From positions 248,001 through 312,000 of the forward strand of contig JAIWZP010000037.1 in NCBI GenBank assembly GCA_025201375.1: a stretch of 64,000 bases of DNA. The letters are read 5' to 3'. The notes under the pieces are model-generated. The model saw only the letters and a program-made list of their open reading frames with translations, made no database searches and was not told where the DNA came from. Both the position numbers and the translations under genes were made by a program. Below, in pieces: positions 1 to 13,599 of this stretch (positions are counted from its first letter, which is position 1; the number at the start of each line of letters is the position of its first letter). The stretch is from Gongronella butleri (lineage: Eukaryota > Mucoromycota > Mucoromycetes > Mucorales > Cunninghamellaceae).

Positions 1-849
1 GTGGAAAACCAGGGAAACAGAGTACTTTTTTTCTTGCTCTGTTGTGCCGCATGGTTTGCTTTTCGCGCGCTTCGCGGCATCCACACGGTCTTGGTTTGTA
101 CCATGGTGACACAGACTGCTGCAAAATGACGGTTTTGCAAACAAAAATGGGAGCTGACAGATCTTTTACGCAAAAGGCTAGGTTGAATGGGAACACCTAT
201 TCATGCAAGATTCGTGCAGCAAGCGAGACGACGTGTTTGGGTGGGTGTACAACCCAGGAATCTCTCACTCCCCCCACGTTTGCCATTGAAAATGGTAAAG
301 GTCTCACAAAAAAAAAAAGTCAAATGAACCTGTATTTTTTCATGAAAAAAAGTCATAGGAACAAAAAGTGGCGTGGCTTTATATATCTTGGCAAACATTA
401 AAATAAAAAGGAGATATGCATGATAAAAAAAATATTGAAGCGATTGGTGCGAGAAAATAAGCAAAATGTCACCATAAAGAAGCATACAAAAAGAGTACAT
501 ATACAAAATTGAGACATAATTTGTCACGAGACGCGTGCGACGCGTCGCGGCAAGCGCGCACTAGGCGCGTCAGTCTGGTGAATAATAAAAAATAAAGAGG
601 TCCAAAGGGTGAAAGGGAGATAGATGATGAACAGGTCAAGCACGTGGAAAGGAATGCAAATGGGGGAAATTGTGGAGAGGGTTGAAGGAGAGAAAAAGGA
701 TGGAGAGGGAGAGATTGAGAGATCATGAATGAGACGCTGGACAAGAGGAAGGAGACGGCTGTTAAAGCTCATCAATTCTCCCTCTTGTAGCCGTGTAAAA
801 AAAGCGAAAAAAGGAGAGGCAATTGGGAGGGGGGAATTAGCACATGGCC
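1..849. other. Intergenic, no gene recognised
   Basis: No reading frame here looks like a conserved protein. The stretch is AT-rich with A and T runs and includes a short ACGCGT-rich patch near 535-570. It lies downstream of the minus-strand zinc-finger gene, so its right end probably holds that gene's 3' untranslated region. Confidence 0.5.
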
Positions 850-2162
<1,313 letters not shown>

Positions 2163-3452
2163 TCAAACTAACAAAAACAACAGCCAGCGAAGCAATTGAG
2201 ATGAGCCATGGACATTCTCATGACGTTTTCGCCTCTTACGATGCATAAATGAGCTGTAACAGGGAAAAGGTCTTTTTTTGATTTGGAGTTTTTTTTCAAT
2301 TGACGCGCTGGGCGTGTTATATATACAAGTGTAAAGCGAGGAAGGGGGATGGTGGCGTAGGCAAGGGGGAGGGGGAAAAGTGAAAAAAGATAAAAGAGTG
2401 AACAAAAATTGTTGAAAAAAAAAAAAAGAAAAAGAGAAAGAGAAGGAAGAAAGAAAAAAGATGTACGGCCCATCAAATTTGTAGAAAGAAAAGCATGATT
2501 CAAATGGCCAATGTCTTGCTCCTGCGCGCGCAATCATCCCACCATGATCAGCCAGCCTTCTCACTCCCCCCTTTTTTTTTTTGCTTGTCTTTTTTTCCCT
2601 CCTTTTTTTTTTTTTTTGTTTTTGTCAACAGCAGCTCTCTTTACCATTGGACATGTGCCATGTGGATGCGGAAATGGGAAATTGCTTGTCATCGTGTGTT
2701 CATCTTGGGCCATTTTTTCTTTTCTCTCCTGCGTTTTTTGCAACCGCCCCTGGTCCTGCTCCCCCCTTTTTTTCATCTCTTTGTGCATTGGCAACCAAAA
2801 AGACTAAACCCTGTTGCTTTAGGTAAAATGGAAATGGGGTTTTCGCGCGGAAGGGCAAAGCATAAAGCACAAAAAGTCAAAGTCTGGCTGAATTATGCTA
2901 TATTGGTCAACATGCTCTCAAAAGGCACCAAGGAAAGCAAGAGAGGGAAGGATCGGCATCCGTGTTCCCTTTTTATTTTTTTCCACCACCGCTCCTCACT
3001 TTTTGCTCTTTCAGAGCATCAAAAAAAAAAAAAAACAGGGCGGAACCCTGAGCTCTTGCCTTTTCTGTACACGTGCCACACAAGGATCTGGGTTTTCCTT
3101 GCACGTCTTCGCGCGCCATTGCTCTCCCCCCTCTTGTCTTCCCCAGCAACCCAATTGAGAAAAGAAAGCGCGCGAAAAAAGCCAACTAACCTACCCAATG
3201 GGGGCCCATGGAGGGCCCAAAAAGGGGAGCATGATGCCATTTTTTTCTCTTTTTTTTTTTTCTTCTTTTAACAATGCAAAAAAAGAGAGCTGTTTTGTTT
3301 TTTTATTTCATTTCAAATTGACGTAAAGGAGGGCCACAAGTGACCCAAATTGGGGAGGGGGATGAAAAAAAAAAAGACAAGCGAAAAAGATGAAGAAAAA
3401 GGAATCCATTGACTTTTTTTTTTGAGGAAAAAAGTGGGTTGTGTGCATGTCG
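2163..3452. other. Homopolymer-rich intergenic region
   Basis: About 1.3 kb between two minus-strand genes, holding the promoter of the zinc-finger gene and the 3' flank of the Grc3 gene. Runs of A or T of 8-16 bases recur (for example near 2570, 2605, 3020, 3250 and 3365). I see no credible coding region, RNA gene or repeat shared with the rest of the window. Confidence 0.5.
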
Positions 3453-3994
3453 TTAGTGCTGCTGCGATCGGCGCATGATATTGCGTCTTGCGCGCGCTGT
3501 GCCTGCGCCCACGCTGTCCATGATGTCCAAGGAGACGTAAGGGACATTGCGCCATGAGACGCCTGCGACACCCTTGGGATTTAAAGCGTGATGATCGAGT
3601 ACCATGGTCAATGTCAGCTCCAAGTCGCCCTTGACAATGTACTTGACCTTGTGCAGGCGTTCCAATGGCACCGACGTCACAAGGTAAAAGCGGCGCTGAT
3701 CTCGGTCAATGCTGCGAATCAAGGCAAGACCGATACATGTGGTGGTGTGCGGATCAGGTGGCGACGAGCTCATGCCCGCATGGTACGCCGGCAATTGCTA
3801 GTAGACAGACGAATTGGGAGATAAGTATTTTTTTTTTTTGTGTATGCGCGCATGAATTGCGAGCGCGCCATTTTTTTTTTTAAATTTTCCCCCCTTTTTT
3901 TCATTTTTTTTTTTTACCAATTCGCCCAGGAGGTTGTCATCCGGTCGGTCTGGCACGGGATGGGCGGGTTGAGCGGGCTGAGGAACGTGGATCT

Positions 3995-4025
<31 letters not shown>

Positions 4026-6987
4026 ATCGACGAGTTCATCGATTTCGTCTGTTTCTGGATTGATTGGATTGTTTGGGTTGGGGATGGGTGTGACGTTGTC
4101 GTCGTCTTCAGAGGCAGCAAGGTCGCCGACGAGTGCGACGAGTGTGCCATTGAGTGCATAGAGCAATTGAGACGAGGGGACGTCGTTGAAGAGGATCCAG
4201 ATGCCTTGCAGATGCGACCAGTCGACCTTCCAAGGCACGCGCTCGACGAGGGTGGTTGGATGCCACCATGCGCGGTGGGTCAGCTTGCAAAAGGCATGCG
4301 GGTCGTGGTGGAAATAAGACATGAGCATCAGCTGCCGCAGATCGCTTGCCTGGTAACGATCGGCCCATGTGGTGGTGGCCGTTGCATTGCTGATTTGGGC
4401 GTGCTTTGTACTGCTGCTGCTGTTGGACGCGAAACAGGCCACATTGCCCGTCTGCAGATACAGCAAATGAGGAATATTCATCGCGCGCACGTGATCATCA
4501 AAATCGGCCGGCAATTGCCTCGCATCCTGTTGCTGATGATGCACATGCGGCAACGAAGGCGCAGAAAACGCAAACACATGGCTGGGCGCCACGTTCTGCA
4601 GCATTGCCACAAGCAGATCATATCCAAGTCCCTTGACCCACCCAGGCGTGTTCACCACAAGCGGCAAAAGCTGGTATGGCGACTCATCGCCGTCCTGTGC
4701 AGCTATCAGCGCCCATTGCTCGGCCTCCTCACGGTATGCCTGGAGCAATTGCTGCACGCACACAATGTAATGATCCGGATTGCGCTCAGGCGTGTTGCTG
4801 CCCACAAAATGCGCACGCTTGGCACGGTGATGCGGGTGCGTAAAAGGTGGCCCAAGAATCGGCGAATCCAAAATGTGCAGCGCCACCATCCCATTGGGCG
4901 TGAATTCAGACTGGCCCAGATCCGTCTCGAGGTACGCCACGCGACGGTGCCTGAATTGTATGAATTAAAAAAAAAAAGAAATCAGAACAAAAATCCCATT
5001 TTTTTTTTTGCCTCCCCCTTTTTGTTTCCATACCCATTCAGCAAGCGATTCACAAGATACCGTGCAAACGTAGATTTGCCCATGTTGCGTGTGCCGCAAA
5101 TCAAGCTGACAGACGCAATTGGCTCCCCTACAATATCCAAAAGAGACCAAAAAAAAAAAAAAAAAACGTCAATGGTCTATTTTCTTTCGCCCTTTTTTGT
5201 TTTAAGCGCACCTCGTTCATTTTCCGTTAGTCTGTCGACGGCCTGTTCCCAAGAGGGTGGGTTCTGGCAACTTTTGACTTCAGGCGTCGGCGTGAGAATC
5301 TAAAAAAAAAAGAAAAGAAAAAGAAACGATGAATTGAGGTTGTTGGCACCATGACATTTCCTCATCCTTTTTTTTACCGGTTGGAAGCCAGGGATGTCTT
5401 CGTAAAAAGCGGCGTCATTCTCGGCGAGGAAATCTCTTGATTTCACGGAAAAGACATCCTTGATGGCGGGCAAGTTTTTTTCGAGCTTGGTGGCGCCGGA
5501 CCAATTCAATCCCTTGACAAGGATGACGGACTCGAGCGTGGACCATTCGAGCATGAGAGGCTTGAGGCGGTCGCGCAGATTCTCAAAGTTAACGTCAATG
5601 GGCGATGCGATGGACGATTGTTGATACGGCACGGATTCGACGGTCATGAGGGCGGCTGTGCGTGATGAGAAGACGGGGTAGAACGATGCGAGGTGCCAGG
5701 GATCCAGCGGCCGCTTGAGCGATGCTGGCTTGTCCAAACTCGAAGATAAAAGCGCGCCGGCCACCTCAATGGTGCCAAAAAGCGGCGCAATCAGCGCGTG
5801 GCCCAGAAACACCAGCCGCTCGCCCTTGTGGAAGCCAATGCAAAGGTATTCCTCCTCATCGTGTGTGAATGTAAACGCAAGGTGCGTCGCGTACGTCGAC
5901 ACCGAGTGCAGATCCAGCAGCTTGCTCGCACTAATTTTTACAAAAATGAAAAAAAAAAGTGAGAATTGCGAATTGAGAGAGGAATTGAGATCCCAAAACC
6001 AAAAATTACCTTTTCTTGGATGAGGTCTGTGAGGATGATCGATTGGCAGGTGGCGGTGGTGTATCGATGTCGCTCTGGCCATAAGGTGTGATATCGCCTG
6101 GGGTGGATGGTGCAGGCGTGTCTGGGTCGTCGTTGGTATCTTGTTGTTCTTCGACATGATGATCGGTATGGTCGGCTTGGTCGCTGGGGGAAAAGTGGAT
6201 ATCGTTGCCGTTGGTCATGTCGATTTCGATGCTTTCAACGGATTGTTCCTGTATTTCCTGTATTTCCTCTTGGACAACCACGACCTCGGGCGCCTGCTGC
6301 TTCTTGGCGCGCCGTGCAGCAAGCGCGCTGATGGGCGCCTTGGTGGTCTTTGGTAAAATCACGTGGATCGGCTCGTTGCTGGTCGTCGTCGCCGTGTTCG
6401 ACACCACAGCCTCGTCATTCTCCACCTCATCAATGTATTCATCCGCAAGCTCGTCGATTTCGTCGTCCTCGTTGGATTGCTTTGCGGGGAGATCGAGGTC
6501 CATTCTCTTTTTCGGCGGTCTACCCACTTTCTTTTTGGCTTGGGCAGCTGCATAATCATTGGACGCCATATTCCCCGTGAATGCGGTCTGATCAATGACC
6601 ACCTTCTCTAGCCGCTGCTTGGTGACTTTTTGGCGTGCCTTGCGTGCTGCCAGAGCGCTGACAGGTGGCGCGTCGGGGGCGACAGCAGGCGCAGGCACTG
6701 GCGCAGGCGCAGGCGCAGACCCACTCGCCTTCTTTTTTTGCTTGGGCAAGTGGCCTTGGTTGATAACCATAGGCAATGACACGCCAACAAAGAATCGCTG
6801 CTTCTTGGCATCAGGCGCTGGACAACAAATGAACAACGAGAAAAAAAAAAAAAAAAAAAGGTCAGCCAAAGCCAGATCGTCGTGGTTTCCGTCCTTGCTC
6901 ACCTCCGTCGGCAGCCACCATAGGCGTGTCCACGGCGCTCTTGCGTTTCTTTTCTTTGGAAACAGATCTTTTGTTCGAAGAACCCAT
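3453..6987 (-). CDS. GRC3: Polynucleotide 5'-hydroxyl kinase Grc3/NOL9
   Basis: Grc3/NOL9 proteins are nucleolar kinases that phosphorylate the 5'-OH end left by Las1 cleavage of the ITS2 spacer during 60S rRNA maturation; that role is family knowledge. Seven exons join in frame: 6987-6903, 6817-6010, 5930-5378, 5299-5212, 5127-5034, 4950-3918 and 3797-3453, predicting 1001 residues. The P-loop GTRNMGKST lies in exon 5. Exon 6 opens with the family segment YLETDLGQSEFTPNG and continues with GPPFTHP, NPDHYI and NTPGWVKGLGYDLL. The last exon carries GLALIRSIDRDQRRFYLVTS. The N-terminal ~300 residues are a charged, low-complexity extension with two related motifs, SALAARKARQ and SALAARRAKK. An Asp-rich insert sits in exon 6. 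The start gives MGSSNKRSVSKEKKRK, a likely nuclear/nucleolar signal. Confidence 0.93.
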
Positions 6988-7191
6988 AACCTGATCAGAA
7001 AAGAAAAAGTCGAGAAGAGAGAGAGAAAGAAAGAAACAGGGCGCCCGTCAACAAGAAAAAAAATAAAAAAAAATAAAGCAAAATTGTTCATCCAGCCGCC
7101 CCGTGTCAACTCCGCTCGTCCCCCTTCTTTTTTCGTCATCCATTTGAATCATCCATGCCTGTTTTGCGCATGAATTTTAGTTTTTATTTAT

Positions 7192-9299
7192 TCATTCGAG
7201 CTTGATTTCTGCTAAAATCGATGCCAGGGCCTCTGGATAGCTTGTATGGCCCTCGACGGCCACTGCTCGGTTCTCAATGCCGTCCACTGGCACGGCAGCA
7301 AGCCCACTGACCTTGGTGTCAAGCGAATGCAGCCGATGGACATACGCGAGCACCCAATCGTCGTCCGTGTACCCATTGATAAAACGGCCAGCCACCACCG
7401 ACCGTGCTTTAGCCCAAGCTTCAAGATCGTCGCTCGCCACAGGTGCACCGAGCAACACCACGTGATGCACAAGCCCAGGAAGCCCGCGCCTTTCTAATTC
7501 AAGCAGACAATGCCAAATCACGAGACTTCCACAGCTGTATCCAATCTATTTGGATGGAAATTAGAATGAATGACAAAAAAATGGATAAAGCCTCCCTTAC
7601 CAGATGGCATGGACGATTGCCCTGGACGCGCTCCGCAAGCGTATCGGCCAAAACTATAAAAAAAAAAAATTGCTCAATGGATCGCGAACAAAAGAAAGAA
7701 AAAAAAGACGCCAATCCACGTTTTTACCAATGCCAGCCTTTTTTGATCGCTCTACAGCCAGCTGCCAGGGATCATCGATCACGTCCGCCACCTTCATGAG
7801 CGCCGCAGGAAGCGCAATGGCTGCAAAAAAGCTGGCCAAGGCGGTCTGTTTGGCCACCTCAAGGCCAGCATACTTGAGCGCCTGGCAAAATGATAATAAA
7901 AAAAAGTGAATTCAAGCGTCCAATGGCTCCATCCAAATACATACCTGATTGGAGATGAAGCGCCGGAAGGCATAGCCCAGGCTGAGCAGGATCTCGGTAT
8001 CGTATTCCAAGCAAAACGTGTCGCCAGGCTGGGTATTTTGAAGCGCTTGGGTCCAAGGCACCTAAAAAATGGGTTCATCTTGATGAGTTTCCATTTGTCT
8101 CGTTTTGAATACAATTTACCGTCGTCTCATTGCGATCATGCAGCAAAAAGCCAGAGATGCAGATTGTGCACTGCCAAAAAGAAAAAGAAAAAATGATGAG
8201 CTTTAACGCGCTCTTCGCCCAATTCGTGCCTACCTGCAGCGTGGGAATGGGGGGTAGGTCCTTGTTGACCAAGATTTGCTTGAATTCAAACTGCTCCAGG
8301 CCGCGCATGCGGCGGTGCATCTTCATGCCGGCCAAGCCGCCGCCTAAAATGAAAAAAAAAACGAATGAGTTGACGCATATCTCGTGTTTTTTTTTTAATT
8401 ACCTGTCAGGCCAAACAAGCTCGTCACCACGGCAATGCCTGCCGTGGTTGCAAAGAACGTGGCGCCCGTCATGCCCACCACAATGGGTGCAAGCAATGGC
8501 GCAGCCAGGCCGCCCGTCAAGGCTGCGAAATAGATCAAATAAAAATGAGACGCGTCGTCGCGCACGCGTCGTGTCACGCGCCCTTTTTTTTTTTTTTTTT
8601 ACCAATGATGGCGCCACCGCCGGCCACCGCCGCGGCCGTGCCGAGCCAGCGATACATCTTTTTTTTGTTGTTGTTCTCCACCATGGATGCCTGTGCAGAC
8701 GTGTTCATGGCACTGGATTGCTCGACTTGGTCGTCATTGCCGTCGTGTGTCGCTTTCTCCAATTCAAAGTACATTTGCTGCCCCAAGCTGCGCTCCACGA
8801 CATTGAGATCCTCAATTGGCAATTGCATGGCATAGGTCAAGCAATAGAGGAACCATCGTGCACGTGCATCATAGATTAATGTTTCTTGTCTGCACAAAAA
8901 GACAAAAAAAAAAAAAAAAAGGCGGGGTGAGGGGGCCCTTCGCAGGCGTTTTATTCCATTTTGCTTACTTTTCGTCCTTGACGTAGCCCAGGGTGAGCGA
9001 AAGCAGGCTGATAAGCACGTCGAGGCGCTGGTCCTTGGGCTTGCGAAGCAATTCCACAGCGTCAGGCACGGTGATCCCGTCGATGTCTTTGATAGACGAA
9101 AAATTAGTGTCAAAAGCTAAAATAATGTGCAAGGGTCTTTTTTACCTCGGACCTGAAGCGACAACGCTGTTGTCAGCTTCGTCCACCAGGGCGACGTCCA
9201 CGCCAAACCAAGGCGGTGCTCGTGCGCCACCAAAATATCCTGAGAAAGACGCAAAATGGCCTTTTTTTGCTGTAGAGGCCACTGGTCGAGGGGCTCCAT
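7192..9299 (-). CDS. DUF726/TMCO4-type membrane alpha/beta-hydrolase
   Basis: Member of the DUF726 family (human TMCO4, fungal Yfd4-like proteins): membrane proteins with an alpha/beta-hydrolase fold and unknown substrate. About ten short exons join in frame, the first five at 9299-9146, 9116-8969, 8889-8603, 8522-8403 and from 8343. The middle has the family's Gly/Ala-rich hydrophobic segments (LTGGLAAPLLAPIVVGMTGA, then TTAGIAVVTSLFGLTGGGLAG), followed by a conserved KMHRRMRGLEQFEF stretch. The last exon begins IGYSCGSLVIW, where GYSCG fits the GxSxG nucleophile elbow, and continues VVLLGAPVA and NGYTDDDWVLAY, typical of the family. The ATG at 9299 is the first in frame (MEPLDQWPLQQKK). It lies between Grc3 and the SCI1-like gene on the same strand. 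Confidence 0.85.
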
Positions 9300-9507
9300 C
9301 CTTGCAAACAGGTTTAAAAGGGAAGAAGAAAAAAAAGGCACAGTCGCCCTTTGCTTGGACGCCGCCAAAACCTTAAAAAAAATCGATCGATGACGCGCTT
9401 TTGCATATCACGTGCGCCCTTTTTTTTCCGTTTTCCACCCAATTCGTGTTTTTCATGTTTCAATGACATTCATTTTATTTCATATTATCTCTCTTTTTTT
9501 TGCCTCT

Positions 9508-10593
9508 CTACAATCCGCCGCGTGCTTTTTGCTGTTCGGCCAATGCGCGTAGCATTTGCATGGTTTCTGCCTCCTTGGACTTGAATTGTTGCAATCGGTC
9601 CTGCACGGGTCCCCGGCGCTGTTGCTGGGCTTCCTCGCGACGCGCCTGGCGCTGTTCTTGTCGGCGTCGTTCTTGCGCGAGTCGTGCTTTGAAATCATCG
9701 CCACCGCCGTACAGATCGGCATCGTTGAGCTCCACGTCCAAGGATGCCTCCTGACGCCGCATGGCATTGGTGGCGCGTTTTTCAGCTAATCGCGCCTCAC
9801 GGCCATCGAGCTTGGGCACCACGCTCTCGACATAATCCTTGGCCTCCTTATTACGCGAGCGTCGCTCGGCACGGCGCCGCTGCTGCTCACGCTCCTCCTC
9901 TTCTTCGCGCTCCAATTGCAGATCCGCCGCCGTCTTGCTGCTGCTGCTGCCCGACGGCATGCTCGGGCCTACAGGCCGACTACGGCGCTTGGAGCTGCTG
10001 CTGCTGGCCGGCTCGCGTCCAATTGGCCCTCCGTCAGCCGGCGCACCACGCACCGTCATGGAATTCACGCTGTGCTTAACACGATCCATCTCAAACGCGT
10101 CAATGTTCTTGGCAAACGCCCACTTGTACGAGGTTGAGTCGCCCGAATCCAGCTTGGATGAATTGATACCCTTGTAAAATTTGTCTGAATGACAAAAAAA
10201 AAAAAAAAAAATGTAAACTAGAGCGCTTGCTAGCCTTGTCGTTTGTCCCCATGCTTACCATCGAGCTCGTAGGCATTCCATGCCTTGACAAACTTTTTAA
10301 AATAGTAGCGAGCATCGTCCTTTTCCAGATCCGTAAAGAATTTGCGCTTCTTTTCCTTGAGCCATATCCTAAATTCGCTGCTTTTCTCATAATAGTCGTC
10401 CTTGTTGATGGCTACAAAAGAAAAAAAATAAGCAGGTGTCGCGCTATATCGCCAATTGCTTACGCTTAATAGACGAGGGCAGCTTGTTCTCGTCCTTTTG
10501 CTTATCGTCCTTGTGCTTGGACTTTTTGTGGTGTCGACGGCGGTCGTGGTCGTCTGAATCAGAGTCCCGGTGATGCTTTTTGGAGGAGCCCAT
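9508..10593 (-). CDS. SCI1-like basic protein (fungal UPF0653-type)
   Basis: The central segment DDYYEKSSEFRIWLKEKK followed by FFTDLEKDDARYYFKKFVKAWN resembles the domain I recall from plant STYLE CELL-CYCLE INHIBITOR 1 and a fission yeast UPF0653 protein; the family match is from memory. At least three exons: a His/Lys/Asp-rich start (MGSSKKHHRDSDSDDHD), the conserved domain, then a long C-terminal exon (10,089 downward) dominated by Arg/Glu/Gln coiled-coil sequence. The composition is that of splicing-associated nuclear proteins, which is inference. The gene is divergent from the HAD gene, with only 149 bp between start codons, so the two probably share a promoter. ATG at 10,593 chosen as the first Met before the charged start. 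Confidence 0.75.
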
Positions 10594-10742
10594 AGAATTG
10601 CGTACGAAAAAAAAAAAAAAAAAAGTGGAAAGAAAGGAGGGCAGACAATGAAATCCCGCCCTGGTTCCCGCATTTTTATGTCCTTTTCTTTCTTTTTTTC
10701 TCTTCTTTTTCTTTTTTCTTTTGCACCCTTGACCATTACAGT

Positions 10743-11666
10743 ATGAGTTCCTTGTCCACCATCACGCACTGCATCTTTGATATGGTATGTTTTGAGTGTG
10801 CCAGCATCGTCAGCCGTGCTCAACTGCATATATTTTTCGTGTTTAGGACGGGCTCCTGCTTGACACCGAGCGTGTCTACACCGAGGTCACGCAGGAGATC
10901 TTGGACGAGTATGCCAATGGTGCCAAGTTCACGTGGGATGTCAAGAGCAAATTGATGGGCCGCACGGGCGAGGAGGTAAAAAAAAAAAAAAAAAAAGCAT
11001 CAATGGCATGCCATGTGGCCACAAGCTCATTGTTTTGCATTTTTGGGAAAAGAGTGCACGCATGGTGGTCGAGACGTACAAGCTGCCCATGAGTGTCGAA
11101 GAGTACCTGGCAATCACCGCAAAGGTCCAGCATGAAAAGTTCCCTCTTGTCAAGGTGTTGGACGGTGTTGACCGCCTGGTTCGCCATTTACACAAGCATA
11201 AGGTGCCCATTGCCGTCGCCACATCGTCCACTCGCCCCAAATTCGACCTCAAGACGTCGCGCCACCAGGATTTGTTTGCTCTCTTTGACCACATTGTCTG
11301 CGGCGATGACCCTGCCATCAAATTTGGCAAACCATCCCCCGACTTGTTCCTGGTCGCCCAGAATCGCCTCGGCAACCCTCCCGCCGCCGGCTGCCTCGTG
11401 TTTGAGGATGCCGTCAATGGTGTCGAGGCGGGCGTCAATGCCAAGATGCCCGTGCGTATAAAAAAAAAAAAAAAAGAAAAAAAATAGAATTTTCACACTA
11501 AAGCCCCTCTTTTTGCATCTTGTAGGTTGTGTGGATTCCGGACGAGAATATCCGCAACTTGTCGCTGGATGGTGAGACACACGGTGCCACGCTCGTGATC
11601 AATTCCATGGCCGACTTTGATCCCGTGGCGTTTGGTCTGCCTGCCTTTGACGACCAGGATGCGTAA
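10743..11666 (+). CDS. HAD-superfamily phosphatase (GS1/HDHD1-like)
   Basis: Small haloacid-dehalogenase-type phosphomonoesterase; relatives act on pseudouridine 5'-phosphate, glycerol phosphate or 2-deoxyglucose 6-phosphate, and the substrate here is not determined. Four exons: 10743-10784, 10847-10975, 11053-11451 and 11526-11666, giving 236 residues. HAD motifs are complete: motif [12 protein letters not shown] (nucleophile and acid/base Asp), motif II ATSST, motif III Lys in GKPSPDLF, motif [14 protein letters not shown] cap domain lies between motifs I and II. The first intron splits motif I immediately before the second Asp. The second intron starts with GT followed by a long A run. Divergent from the SCI1-like gene. 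Confidence 0.92.
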
Positions 11667-12304
11667 ATGACGCACTTCATGGATGTACCAGCTGCCTTTT
11701 TCCTCTCTCAGTCCAGCGCTCTGCCATATACTGTAGTTTAGATGATCTAGATAGAATAGAGCGTCAAATAAAGCAATCAACCAGCTTCAACAGAGATCTT
11801 TTTTGCTTCGTGTGCAACGAGAGTCATCTGACGCACTGATGGCGCTCAAATTTGAGGACGTGGACGCGTCGCGCACGCTTGGCGATCGTACCGAGTTGCC
11901 ATGCCAAGAGAAAATGATGTGTGATATCATAGGAATATACAGTATCATTCACAAAAACACGATTTTCGCGATCTTGGGGTTTTACAAATGATTTACAGTT
12001 TTACACTAGAAACATCGTGTTTGATCCATGGCTTTTTTCATTGCAATTGACAGAATCGGACGCGTTCTGTTATTTCAATGCCTGCAACCGCACGCTACAC
12101 TACATTAAAATGCACACATTGCCTTTGGAAGACGACAATGCGCGTTTTTTGGACTTTGATAAATATTGGTGCCTTCAGAAATTTTCTTACAGCCTACCTC
12201 CTGCGCCCCGATGAATTTCGCGTCACGGCACGAACTACAGCACAGTGCTCGCGATAAATCCGCCCGATTTTTTTTGAGCCTGCAAATGCCCAAAAACCCA
12301 AATT
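11667..12304. other. Intergenic, 3' flank of HAD gene
   Basis: Starts with the HAD gene's probable 3' untranslated region and includes one TACTGTA motif near 11,730. No convincing coding sequence is visible. It runs into the dispersed repeat that starts near 12,305. Confidence 0.4.
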
Positions 12305-12700
12305 TGCTCTAGTTTGCATTCATCTCGCTACCTGCTTGGTTGACCCCGCTCAAAAATAGCTGCATTGTATTCAGCGCAGAATTTGCAACAAAAAAGCTTA
12401 AACCTCCAAAGCGCTACGACCACTTCTGAAAAATTCAGGGGTCACTCAGGGGGTCACACTTTTCAATCTCAGAAAATACCAAATTTGGGAAATTTCGAAC
12501 TCCGAGTGATCAATGCATCCCAAGCAGGTAACCCCGACATTTTGCTATTGGCAGACAAAATGGCAGGTCGCGCCACGTGAAAAAAAGCCCAAAGAGTGAT
12601 GCAAAAACGGCGATCGACTGAGAAAAAGTGCCTACTTCGGGCAAGATTTTTTCAAAAATTTAAGGTTTGACACTTCCAAATTAAGGTGCGTAAATTGCTT
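12305..12700 (+). repeat. Dispersed repeat family A, copy 1
   Basis: This ~390-bp block recurs near 35,345-35,760 and, shorter, near 62,858-63,120, all in the same orientation. Shared landmarks, in order, are CTCAAAAATAGCTGCAT, CAGCGCA..TTTGC..CAAAAAAGCTTAAA, GCTACGACCACTT, TCAGGGGTCACTCAGGGG, TTTGGGAAATTTCGAACTCC and GAGTGATCAATGCATCCCAA. The copies differ by scattered substitutions and small indels. No protein is evident and no terminal inverted repeats were found, so the class is unknown. Confidence 0.8.
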
Positions 12701-12783
12701 GCTTGGTTGAATTTTTTTTTTTGCATTTTTTTATTTTTTTATTTCGCACTTTTTTTTTATGATAGGCGCTGAGGGCCAATGTT

Positions 12784-13314
12784 GAATTTTAGGGTACGAT
12801 TTATCCTTTTTTGAAGTCCTCCCCTTTTTTTGCGTGCTCGGTCCTTAGATCGACCAACAGCAATAGTTTTTACGTATCTTTTTATGATACAGTAATATTA
12901 CGGTTTGTCTCTCTTGCTCTAATTTGTTCAGTAGAACGGCCTCTCACAAGCACAGTCTCTCGTCGTCACTCATTCAATACTGTAGTTGCGACTTTTTTCC
13001 AGCCCTCTCTTTCTCTCGCACGTCTCTTTTCTCTCTTGTGACATGTCGTTTTTTTGGTGCGATGCGTTCTAAGTGGACTGTATGGTCAAACAACGTCAGA
13101 CGCTTTCACAGAAACATAAAGAATGAAGTGCACCTTTGCAACTAAATTAAAACATGACGACTGCTCATTTCTGTCTCCATCCATGAGGAGGAAGATCTGT
13201 GTATGCAAACTTGCAAAAAAAAAAGAAAAAAAAGAGAATAAAATACATGGTGGGGAACGACGGCATAAAAAAAGGGGAGGACTCCAAAAAAGGATAAATC
13301 GTACCCCAAAATTC
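12784..13314. mobile_element. MITE-like element with 48-bp terminal inverted repeats
   Basis: The 48 bases at 12,784-12,831 reappear, inverted and nearly identical, at 13,267-13,314; the shared core reads GGGTACGATTTATCC and then AGTCCTCCCC plus a T run. The ~430 bp between the arms is AT-rich with no long reading frame. Size and structure fit a non-autonomous DNA transposon or MITE. A clear target-site duplication was not identified, because the flanks (CCAATGTT / AAAGTCGG) show at most weak extended symmetry. Confidence 0.7.
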
Positions 13315-13599
13315 AAAGTCGGCAATCTGCTAGATAGCTTCAAGCTCAAGCTTCAAGCCGAGCTTGATTGAAAAAGCTCGTCCGAAAGCTTGAAAATGCA
13401 AAAAAGTCTCAAGAAAAAATGGAAGAACATGCCACCAAAATGATGAAAATAATTCAGAGCATGGGTACCTTGCTTGCTTCATTATGATATTTTTTCAAGC
13501 TTTCAAGTTTTTTTTTTTTCAAACACATGTTTGAAATACATCCCTAGACGACACCACATCAAGTTTCGATGAGTTGGCCTTACTTTATGTATTACTACA

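Noticed and set aside
3840..5303. A 487-codon plus-strand open frame
   Set aside because: It is antisense to the long Grc3 exon 3918-4950 and crosses Grc3 introns. Its composition (Ile/Val/Asp runs from the complement of the acidic insert) is that of a shadow frame.
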